Shown: positions 55,113-64,000 of the stretch, piece by piece
How the letters are laid out: every line of letters begins with the position of its first letter
How positions within the stretch are numbered: the first letter of the stretch is position 1
From: Microbacterium esteraromaticum
Lineage (GTDB): Bacteria > Actinomycetota > Actinomycetes > Actinomycetales > Microbacteriaceae
Length of the DNA stretch: 64,000 nucleotides
Direction of reading: 5' to 3'
Assembly: GCF_017303215.1 (NCBI RefSeq)
Contig: NZ_JAEMWU010000003.1
Span: 166,539-230,538, forward strand
Notes under the pieces: generated by a model
The model's input: only the letters and a program-made list of their open reading frames with translations
Told to the model about the DNA's origin: nothing
Database searches by the model: none
Position numbers and translations under genes: made by a program

Positions 55113-56328
55113 CGAACTGGAACGACGACGCGGCACGCGATCTGATGAGCCTCGGCGGACGGCTCGCGCTGCTCACCCGCGGTGAGGGCTCCTGGGTGTG
55201 GGACGCTGACGACAACCGCTACCTGGACTTCCTCGGCGGCATCGCCGTGAACTGCCTCGGTCACGCGCACCCGGTGTTCGTGGAGGCCGTCTCGGCGCAG
55301 GCGGCAACGCTGGCGCACGTGTCGAACTACTTCGCCACGCCCCCTCAGCTCGAGATCGCCGCGCGCCTGAAGCGCCTGGCGGGAACCGGTGAGCGCGGCC
55401 GCGTGTTCCTGGCGAACTCCGGTACCGAGGCCAACGAGATGGCGATCAAGCTCGCCCGGTTGCACGGTGCACAGCCCTCAGCGGGGGAGGGCGCTGCCCG
55501 CACGCGCATCCTCGTCGTCGAAGGAGCGTTCCACGGACGCACGATGGGCGCACTCTCGCTCACCCCGAAGGCCGCCTACCGCGACCCGTTCCTGCCGGCC
55601 GTGCCCGACATCGTCGCCGTGGAGCGCACGCTGGAGAGCCTGGAGGCGGCGTTCGCCGAGGGCGGAGTCGCCGCGATGATCGTCGAGCCCATCCAGGGCG
55701 AGGCGGGTGTGGTCGAGCTGCCCGAGGGGTTCCTCGCGCGTGCGCGCGCGCTCACGACAGCTCACGATGCGCTGCTGATCCTCGACGAGGTGCAGACCGG
55801 GTCGGGACGCACCGGTGAGTGGTTCGCCTTCCAGCGTGAGGGCGTGATCCCGGATGCCGTCACGCTCGCCAAGAGCATCGGCGCGGGCTTCCCGCTCGGC
55901 GCGCTGATCACGTTCGCCTCGGCGAGCGACCTGTTCTACCCGGGCACGCACAACTCGACCTTCGGTGGGAACCCGCTGGCCAGCGCGGTCGCCAACGCCG
56001 TGCTCGGCTTCGTCGAGGACGAGCACGTGCTCGACAACGTCAACGCGCGTGGCGCGCAGCTGCGCGACGGCGTCGCGGCACTGCCGCTGGTTGTGGGCAC
56101 TACCGGCGCGGGCCTGCTCATCGGCATCCGGTTGAGTGCCCCGGTTGCGCCCGCGGTCGCCGCGGCCGCTCAGGAACGCGGGCTGATCGTCAACGCGCCG
56201 ACCCCCGATGTCATCCGCATCGCTCCCGCCTACACGATTGGCGACACCGAGGTGCAAGAGTTCCTCACCCGGTTCGGCGCGGCCCTCGCCGACGTCGCCG
56301 CCACCACCACGACCCCCTCGGAGAAGCC

Positions 56329-56332
<4 letters not shown>
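55109..56332 (+). CDS. argD: Acetylornithine aminotransferase
   Basis: A 407-residue class III PLP aminotransferase. [15 protein letters not shown] at the N-terminus, [57 protein letters not shown] and the PLP lysine in [14 protein letters not shown] are all present. ATG at 55109 overlaps the argB stop. It follows the actinobacterial order argB-argD-argF. Confidence 0.96.
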
Positions 56333-58733
<2,401 letters not shown>

Positions 58734-58766
58734 CGGATTGCTTCTGTCTGACGGATTCCCGTCGCA

Positions 58767-58827
58767 CGACTGTTCGCGAGAAATAACTCATACGGTTATA
58801 TTTTGCGAATAGTCGTGTTACGGTTAT
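58767..58827 (+). promoter_or_regulatory. satD promoter with nested inverted and direct repeats (probable operator)
   Basis: Arms CGACTGTTCGCGA (58767-58779) and TTTGCGAATAGTCG (58802-58815) form an imperfect inverted repeat. Between them AAATAAC and GGTTATATTT form an inner dyad. ACGGTTAT occurs at 58792-58799 and again at 58820-58827. A TACGGT -10 box lies at 58819-58824, 6 nt before the satD ATG. The stretch is strikingly AT-rich for this genome. Confidence 0.6.
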
Positions 58828-58830
58828 GCC

Positions 58831-59478
58831 ATGACTGTCGTGGCAGTGATCGCTGACATCATCGGCTCGCGTCGCCTCGAAGACCGGACGGCGGCTCAAC
58901 GCACGTTCGACGAGACGATCGCCAGAGTCGAGAGCGAGCATCCGCTCGCCGAACAACCGTTGCGGCCGACCGTCGGTGACGAGCAGCAGGGTGTCTACGG
59001 CGGCCTGGTCGAAGCGCTGACTGCGGTGCTGCTTCTGCAGCTCGCGCTTCCCGACGGGGCTGAGTTCCGGTTCGGTCTGGGCGTAGGGCCCGTCACCACC
59101 GTCGAGTCCGCGCATCGCGAACTTGCTGACGGGCCCGGATGGTGGGCGGCGCGCGACGCGATCGAGTTCGTGCACGCCCGACAGGAACGGGCCCTGCCGA
59201 GCGCCCGCACCTGGATCGTCGGTGCCCCGGGGCAGGATGAGGGCATGGTCACTCTCATCGCCGCATCGAACGCCTATCTGATGGCCCGCGACGAGATCGT
59301 CGTGCGCATGACGGCGCGGGAGAGGCGCATCGCCTACGGCCGGTTCGGGGGCATGTCGCAACGAGACCTCGCCGAGCAGGAAGATGTGACGCAGCCGAGC
59401 ATCTCGAAGTCACTGCGCAGCTCGGGGGCAACCGCGTTGCTGGAGGGGCTCGATGCGCTGCGAGGTGGCCTCTCGTGA
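58831..59478 (+). CDS. SatD family protein with C-terminal helix-turn-helix
   Basis: A 215-residue protein. VAVIADIIGSRRLEDRTAAQ at the N-terminus and RPTVGDEQQGVY with FGLGVGPVTTV match the SatD family, first named from Streptococcus acid tolerance, which resembles a cyclase-fold scaffold. The last about 60 residues contain YGRFGGMSQRDLAEQEDVTQPSISKSLRSSG, a clear helix-turn-helix (written here only to mark position). It may bind the palindromic sequence in its own promoter. The stop overlaps the following membrane gene by 4 bp. TACGGT lies 6 nt before the ATG. Confidence 0.82.
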   Translation: MTVVAVIADIIGSRRLEDRTAAQRTFDETIARVESEHPLAEQPLRPTVGDEQQGVYGGLVEALTAVLLLQLALPDGAEFRFGLGVGPVTTVESAHRELADGPGWWAARDAIEFVHARQERALPSARTWIVGAPGQDEGMVTLIAASNAYLMARDEIVVRMTARERRIAYGRFGGMSQRDLAEQEDVTQPSISKSLRSSGATALLEGLDALRGGLS

Positions 59479-60224
59479 TTCTCGCCGGCCTCACCCTCGC
59501 GGCCATCGGCGCCGCCGATCTTCTGCGGCGATTCGTGCCGCGCCGTGCGCCGCGCCTGCTTGTGCTGTGCGTGCTGATCGCACTCGTCATCACCGCGGGC
59601 ATCTGCAGCGACGCCCTTGTGCCGGCCGTGATCGCCGTCGTGCTCGGCGGCGCCTGGATATGGACGATGCCGCTGGACGCCACAGGGAGGGCATCCTTCT
59701 GGCCCGCCGTGGTGCTGGCCGCGATCGTATCCGCGACCACGGCGCTGATGCCCGCGCGCGATGCGCCGGGCCTGATCGGGGAGGTATGGCACCTGCCGGC
59801 GCCCGAGGGTGAGATCGCCTTCGATGTCGCCGTGCTGGCTGTCGGCGTCGTGCTTTTCGTCGGGGAATCGGCGAACCTGATCGTACGCGCCGCGCTGGAC
59901 CGGGAGGGCACGTGGAGACCCGCCGAGCAGGGTGGGCTGTTTCGAGGCGGACAGCTGCGTCAGCCGCCGCAGGCCGCCACCGGCTTTCAGGGTGGCCGGC
60001 TGATCGGTCCGCTGGAGCGCTTCCTGGTTGTCGTGCTGACGCTGGCGGGCGCCTACGCTCTGCTGGCGGCGATGCTCGCGGCGAAGGGCATCGTGCGTTT
60101 CCCCGAGATCTCGAAGGACGGCGAGACCGGGGCGCGGGCGGAGTACTTCCTGGTGGGCAGCCTGGTCAGCTGGGTGGTCGCCCTGGGAGCGGCCTTCCTG
60201 TTGTGGTGGGGCATCCGCGTCTGA
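59475..60224 (+). CDS. SatD-partner integral membrane protein
   Basis: A 249-residue protein with about seven TM helices. A polar loop of about 45 residues lies between VGESANLIVRAAL and GGRLIGPLERFLVVVL. The C-terminal part (AAKGIVRFPEISKDG, EYFLVGSLVSWVVALGAA) resembles the conserved end of DUF3307-type proteins that accompany SatD. The GTG start overlaps the satD stop, so the two form a regulatory-membrane pair. The function is unknown. Confidence 0.75.
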   Translation: MILAGLTLAAIGAADLLRRFVPRRAPRLLVLCVLIALVITAGICSDALVPAVIAVVLGGAWIWTMPLDATGRASFWPAVVLAAIVSATTALMPARDAPGLIGEVWHLPAPEGEIAFDVAVLAVGVVLFVGESANLIVRAALDREGTWRPAEQGGLFRGGQLRQPPQAATGFQGGRLIGPLERFLVVVLTLAGAYALLAAMLAAKGIVRFPEISKDGETGARAEYFLVGSLVSWVVALGAAFLLWWGIRV

Positions 60225-60264
60225 TGAACCGGCGCGACGCGTGCGCGCTGATAGCCTGAGTGTC

Positions 60265-61566
60265 GTGTCTGAAACCGCTCTGACGACAGCGCCCGTGGCG
60301 CTCGACCCCGCGTTCGAGAACGTGTGGGACGAGCTGGTCTGGCGTGGGCTCGTCCACGTGTCCACTGATCAAGAGGCGTTGCGCGCCCTGCTCGGCGGAG
60401 ACCCGATCACGTATTACTGCGGCTTCGACCCGACTGCTCCCAGCCTGCACCTCGGCCACCTCGTGCAGCTGCTGACGCTGCGCCGCATCCAGCTGGCCGG
60501 CCACAAGCCGCTCGGACTCGTCGGCGGTTCCACCGGTCTGATCGGCGATCCGCGACCGACGGCCGAGCGCACGCTGAACACCCGCGAGACGGTCGCCGAG
60601 TGGGTGGACCGCCTGCGCGCGCAGGTATCGCGCTACCTCAGCTTCGAAGGCGACAACGCCGCCCGGATGGTCAACAACCTCGACTGGACGGCGCCCCTGA
60701 GCGCCATCGACTTCCTGCGCGAGATCGGCAAGCACTACCGTGTCGGTACGATGCTGAAGAAGGATGCCGTCGCCGCGCGTCTGAACTCGGATGCCGGCAT
60801 CAGCTACACCGAGTTCAGCTACCAGATCCTGCAGGGGATCGACTTCCTCGAGCTGTACCGCCAGTACGACTGCGTCCTGCAGACCGGCGGATCCGACCAG
60901 TGGGGCAACCTCACCAGCGGTACCGACCTGATCCACCGCGTCGAGGGGGTCTCGGTCCACGCGATCGGCACGCCGCTGATCACCAACAGCGACGGCACCA
61001 AGTTCGGCAAGAGCGAGGGCAACGCCATCTGGATCGACGCCGAGATGACGAGCCCGTACGCGTTCTACCAGTTCTGGTTGAGCACTGCGGACGCTGATGT
61101 CGTCGAGCGCCTGAAGGTGTTTACCTTCCTCAGCAGCGCCGAGATCGCCGAGTACGCGGCGCTGGTCGAGAGTGAGCCGTTCCGCCGTGCCGCGCAGAAG
61201 CGCCTGGCGCTCGAAGTGGTCACGACGGTGCATGGCGCCGAGGCGACCGCGGCGGTCATCGCAGCATCCGACGCGCTGTTCGGCCAGGGCGACCTGGCCG
61301 CACTCGACGCGACCACGCTGCGCACGGCACTCGATGAGCTGCCCAACGCGACGGTGCCGGCGGGCACGCCGGTGGTCGACGCGCTCGTTGCCACGGGCCT
61401 GGTCTCCAGCGCATCCGAGGCGCGGCGCGCGATCTCGCAGGGCGGCGTCACGCTGGATGGTGAGCGCGTCGCCGACGACTCGGCGCTCGTGCAGGGGACT
61501 CTTCCGGGCGGCGTCTCGGTGCTGCGCCGCGGCAAGAAGACCCTCGCCGGCGTGTTCATCGGCTGA
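60265..61566 (+). CDS. tyrS: Tyrosyl-tRNA synthetase
   Basis: A 433-residue class I synthetase. YCGFDPTAPSLHLGHLVQLL carries the HIGH motif (HLGH), GGSTGLIGDPRP follows, the tyrosine site is YQILQGIDFLELYRQYDC and GGSDQWGN, and the KMSKS equivalent is KFGKSEG. A C-terminal S4 RNA-binding domain covers residues about 365-430 (SASEARRAISQGGVTLDGER). TAGCCT at 60252-60257 precedes the GTG start by 7 nt. No T-box leader is present. Confidence 0.96.
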   Translation: MSETALTTAPVALDPAFENVWDELVWRGLVHVSTDQEALRALLGGDPITYYCGFDPTAPSLHLGHLVQLLTLRRIQLAGHKPLGLVGGSTGLIGDPRPTAERTLNTRETVAEWVDRLRAQVSRYLSFEGDNAARMVNNLDWTAPLSAIDFLREIGKHYRVGTMLKKDAVAARLNSDAGISYTEFSYQILQGIDFLELYRQYDCVLQTGGSDQWGNLTSGTDLIHRVEGVSVHAIGTPLITNSDGTKFGKSEGNAIWIDAEMTSPYAFYQFWLSTADADVVERLKVFTFLSSAEIAEYAALVESEPFRRAAQKRLALEVVTTVHGAEATAAVIAASDALFGQGDLAALDATTLRTALDELPNATVPAGTPVVDALVATGLVSSASEARRAISQGGVTLDGERVADDSALVQGTLPGGVSVLRRGKKTLAGVFIG

Positions 61567-61578
61567 TTCCGCGACGCC

Positions 61579-62418
61579 ATGCCGTTCACCCCGAGCCACG
61601 CGGTCGTCGCGTTGCCTTTCGTGCGCACACCGCTGGTGCCGGCGGCGATCGCGATCGGGGCGATGACCCCTGATCTGCCGTTGTTCCTGCGCGGCTTCGG
61701 GGTGCCGTACGGGTTCACCCATTCGGTGGCGAACGTCGTGTGGACGACGCTGATCGCGTTCGTGCTGTTCGTGGTTTGGCGGGTGGTGATGCGCCCGGGC
61801 CTGGTGGCGCTGGCCCCGGATTCCCTCGCGGCACGGCTGCCCGATCAGTGGCGGCAGACGGGTCGACGTGCCGCCGCTGAAGCCGTCGGCGCGCGTGCGC
61901 GGTTCGGCTATCCGCTGCTGCTGGTGCTCTCGTTGATGATCGGTGTGCTCTCGCACATCGTCTGGGATCTGTTCACGCATGAGGGTCGCTGGGGCGTCGA
62001 GGCGATTCCCGCCCTGCAGGCGGCGTGGGGACCGTTGCCCGGATACAAGTGGCTGCAGTACGGCTCAAGCGCCTTCGGATTGGCGCTCATCGGCATCTGG
62101 ATGCTGATCTGGCTGCGTCGACGCCCGGTCGCTCCGCGCCCGGCGTTGCTGCCGACGTGGCTGCGTTGGGCGTGGATGGCGGCGCTGCCGATCGTGCTCG
62201 TGTCGGCGTGGATGCTGGGGCTCGCGGCCTACGGACCGCTGACCGACGAGTTCACTGTGCGGCATCTGGCGTACGCGACGCTGCCGGCGGCCTCCGGACT
62301 GTGGGGTGTGTTGACGGTGCTGCTGTGTGTCGCGATCGTCGTCTTGCCGCGACGCACAGCGGCTCCGATCGCTCACCACGATGCGGTGTCGGCGCCCCAT
62401 TCCCGCGGAGACGCATAA
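61579..62418 (+). CDS. DUF4184 family membrane protein
   Basis: A 279-residue protein. MPFTPSHAVVALPFVRTPLV and AIAIGAMTPDLPLFL form the DUF4184 N-terminal signature, with His and Asp residues typical of a metal-dependent hydrolase-like membrane family. SHIVWDLFTHEGRWG contains further His/Asp. There are about seven TM helices. It starts 13 bp after tyrS and may be read from the same transcript. Its 3' end overlaps the convergent CoA-transferase gene by 46 bp. The function is unknown. Confidence 0.8.
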   Translation: MPFTPSHAVVALPFVRTPLVPAAIAIGAMTPDLPLFLRGFGVPYGFTHSVANVVWTTLIAFVLFVVWRVVMRPGLVALAPDSLAARLPDQWRQTGRRAAAEAVGARARFGYPLLLVLSLMIGVLSHIVWDLFTHEGRWGVEAIPALQAAWGPLPGYKWLQYGSSAFGLALIGIWMLIWLRRRPVAPRPALLPTWLRWAWMAALPIVLVSAWMLGLAAYGPLTDEFTVRHLAYATLPAASGLWGVLTVLLCVAIVVLPRRTAAPIAHHDAVSAPHSRGDA

Positions 62419-63641
62419 CGCGTCGGAGCTCCCGGCCAGGTGACGGCGGGTACAACGGTGATGACGTCATGCCCGCCCACCGTGAAGGACTGGGTCTCGG
62501 GGTTGGTGGGTGGCTGAGCCGACTCATCATGCGCTGATTCCGGCCGGCGGGGCAGGCCGAGTAGTTCGGCCGCCACGCGCCGCAGCGAAGTGCTGACGAA
62601 CCAGGTGCCGCCGTCGGATGCCCGGCGCCGCAGGGCATCGGCGATCCCTGCGGCCAGCAGATAGCCGGCGGAGTGATCGAGCGCCTGCGCCGGCAGCGCA
62701 CCGGGGGTCTCGCCATCGGGCGATTCGCACCACGCGATGCCCGACTCGGCCTGAACGAGACTGTCGAAACCGCGGGGTGAGTCTGCGCCGGGCCAGGCGG
62801 TCAGCTGCGCGACAACAAGGTGCGGATGCCGTTCGCCGAGCAGCTGCGGTGATAGCCCGAAGCGCCGCAGACCCTCGGGGCGATAGCCGAGCACGACGAC
62901 GTCGGCGTCGTGGAGCAGGGACTCGACGAGCTCCGACTCGGAGGCGATGTCGACAAGCGCCGTGCGCTTTCCGTGCCCGGTGTCGAGATGCTGCCACGCG
63001 AACTCGGGGCGCGTCGGCGCGTCGATCCGCAGCACGTCCGCTCCGGCGAAGGCCAGCGTGCGTGTGGCGACCGGGCCGGCGATCACGCGGGTGAGGTCAA
63101 GCACGCGCACGCCGTCGAGCGGGCGTGACGCGTTCGAGCGGGGGAGTGCGCGTTTCGGCGCGTTGCCGAGACGCTCGATTGCGACGATCGGATGCTGCCG
63201 CAGGGCGGTGTCGGTGGCAGGGTCCTCCCGGCGCACGGGCACGCACAGCCCGCCGCGCGCACGGACGGCCGCGACGGCATGCGGGGTCGAGGTCGCTGCC
63301 AGCAACGCGCGGAGGTCATCGGACGACGCGTGCGTGTCGAGACTCAAGCCGGCGCGCAGAGCAACAGCATGGTGCGGATAGTTGGCGTGGGTGCGCACCC
63401 ACCCGTCGGCGGTGCGCCAGAAGCCCGACAGCGGAGACCAGACGTCCGGCTGCTCGCCGTCGATCAGCAGATGGCGGTCACTCCGGTATGCGGCGGCTAT
63501 CCGCTGCGGATCCGGCAATGAGTTCGGCGTGCCCGCGAGCGCCGCGCCTGCGGCGGCGACGCTGCGCGCCGCCAACTCGCCGACCGGCAGGCGCGCAGAA
63601 AGCGGAACGGGGGAGTGCAAGCCTGTGGTGGGCGACGACAT
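62373..63641 (-). CDS. CaiB/BaiF family (class III) CoA-transferase
   Basis: A 422-residue formyl-CoA transferase-like protein. The family core lies in the middle: LDGVRVLDLTRVIAGPVATR, FAGADVLRIDAP, DTGHGKRTALVDIA and ADVVVLGYRPEGLRRFG. The first about 180 residues are a partial second copy of the fold (SPLSGFWRTADGWVRTHANY), as seen in some actinobacterial members. The usual catalytic Asp position near GGxxD is not obvious by eye, so activity is uncertain. TAGGCT (minus strand of 63648-63653) lies 6 nt before the ATG. It converges with the DUF4184 gene with 46-bp overlap. Confidence 0.85.
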   Translation of the reverse strand: MSSPTTGLHSPVPLSARLPVGELAARSVAAAGAALAGTPNSLPDPQRIAAAYRSDRHLLIDGEQPDVWSPLSGFWRTADGWVRTHANYPHHAVALRAGLSLDTHASSDDLRALLAATSTPHAVAAVRARGGLCVPVRREDPATDTALRQHPIVAIERLGNAPKRALPRSNASRPLDGVRVLDLTRVIAGPVATRTLAFAGADVLRIDAPTRPEFAWQHLDTGHGKRTALVDIASESELVESLLHDADVVVLGYRPEGLRRFGLSPQLLGERHPHLVVAQLTAWPGADSPRGFDSLVQAESGIAWCESPDGETPGALPAQALDHSAGYLLAAGIADALRRRASDGGTWFVSTSLRRVAAELLGLPRRPESAHDESAQPPTNPETQSFTVGGHDVITVVPAVTWPGAPTRYASPREWGADTASW

Positions 63642-63695
63642 GCGTCGAGCCTAGAGGCGTCACGCCGCGCGACACGCCCGGGATGCGCGGGTGAT

Positions 63696-63724
63696 TTGCC
63701 GGGATGTCCGGATCCACGTAAATT
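63696..63724 (+). promoter_or_regulatory. rRNA operon promoter (candidate)
   Basis: TTGCCG at 63696-63701 and TAAATT at 63719-63724 are separated by exactly 17 bp, giving a -35/-10 sigma-70-type promoter. A second -10-like box, TAAGGT, lies at 63823-63828. Both are directed toward the rRNA leader at the window edge. Confidence 0.6.
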
Positions 63725-64000
63725 ATTACTTGTTCGCCCCAAGCGGTTGAGCGGAAGGCCTCAGGGCCTGGCTCCCCTCCAAGCAGCGAACATCTCATCT
63801 TCCACCACCAGTCATGATGGTGTAAGGTAGAGATCCGGGTTCCGGTCCGGCTGCACAGCAGCCCCGGAGAGCCCGAACTTAGATTGTGAAGTTGCCTTGC
63901 GCGTCTGGCCTTTGTTGGTTGGTGTGTGGGTGCGTCCGATCCTTGAGAACTCAACAGCGTGCACTTGTCAAATGCCAAATTATCCTCGTCCAGTCTTTTT
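63725..64000 (+). other. rRNA operon leader (16S gene begins beyond the window)
   Basis: The stretch carries no protein gene. It contains CTTGAGAACTCAACAGCGTG at 63943-63962, the conserved element of actinobacterial rRNA leaders, where it carries processing and antitermination signals. A GC-rich dyad (CCGGCTGC...GCAGCCCCGG) lies near 63847-63868. The window stops before any 16S sequence. Confidence 0.75.

Noticed and set aside
60200..60264. T-box riboswitch before tyrS (also considered before pheS and hisC)
   Set aside because: The -10 box lies 6-8 nt from the start codon, leaving no room for a leader RNA.
63943..64000. Start of the 16S rRNA gene
   Set aside because: Only the leader element is present; no 16S 5'-end sequence occurs before the window ends.

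Overview
The window is high-GC actinobacterial chromosome, most consistent with Microbacteriaceae (Microbacterium-like). The support is the gene content and order: ftsE-ftsX-smpB after prfB, a PriA-type hisA, a LigD/Ku pair, DUF3039 and DUF2510 proteins, lexA divergent from a LysM protein, infC-rpmI-rplT, pheST, a gluABCD-type transporter and an actinobacterial rRNA leader at the right edge. Many host genes carry a TANNNT box ending 6-9 nt before the start codon with no Shine-Dalgarno, which is the pattern of leaderless mRNAs.

Layout. 1-5.8 kb: the end of an integral membrane protein, DUF3039, pncB (minus), then murQ, murI, rph and rdgB. 5.8-11.8 kb: two DedA proteins, a CDF metal exporter, the ligD/ku NHEJ pair and tRNA-Leu(TAG). 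11.9-24.3 kb: a Tad/Flp pilus locus broken by an island of about 10.7 kb. The 5' end of tadA (about 83 codons) remains on the left. A pilin-like tail, two TadE-like genes (one frameshifted) and a TadG-like gene remain on the right. 24.3-33.8 kb: MFS transporter, prfB, DUF2510 protein, ftsEX, smpB, S9 peptidase, and lexA facing a LysM cell-division inhibitor-like gene. 33.8-38.2 kb: hisC-hisB-hisH-priA, an SseB-like gene and DUF1844. 38.2-47.7 kb: infC (AUC start), rpmI, rplT, a SpoU rRNA methyltransferase, a four-gene polar amino-acid ABC transporter, and pheST. 47.7-51.8 kb: an epimerase-like protein, then a TPP riboswitch controlling thiM and a ThiE-ThiD-TenA trifunctional fusion. 52.0-58.7 kb: argCJBDFH with tight overlaps, without argR or argG. 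58.8-63.6 kb: satD with a palindromic operator, a membrane partner, tyrS, DUF4184 and a CoA-transferase. 63.65-64 kb: promoter and leader of an rRNA operon; the 16S gene lies beyond the window.

The most unusual part is the island at about 12.18-22.87 kb. Its left end carries a 57-aa zinc-ribbon ORF and a phiC31 Gp3-type recombination directionality factor, yet no integrase is present. The rest looks like an uncharacterised defence cargo: a HIRAN-domain protein with an unknown helical partner, a three-TM protein shaped like a Pycsar/CBASS membrane effector followed by a 53-aa ORF, a 1669-residue STAND-like P-loop ATPase with a nuclease-like but apparently degenerate N-terminus, and an OLD-family ATPase-TOPRIM protein. 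Functions in this island are inferred from motifs read by eye and have not been confirmed by any database search.
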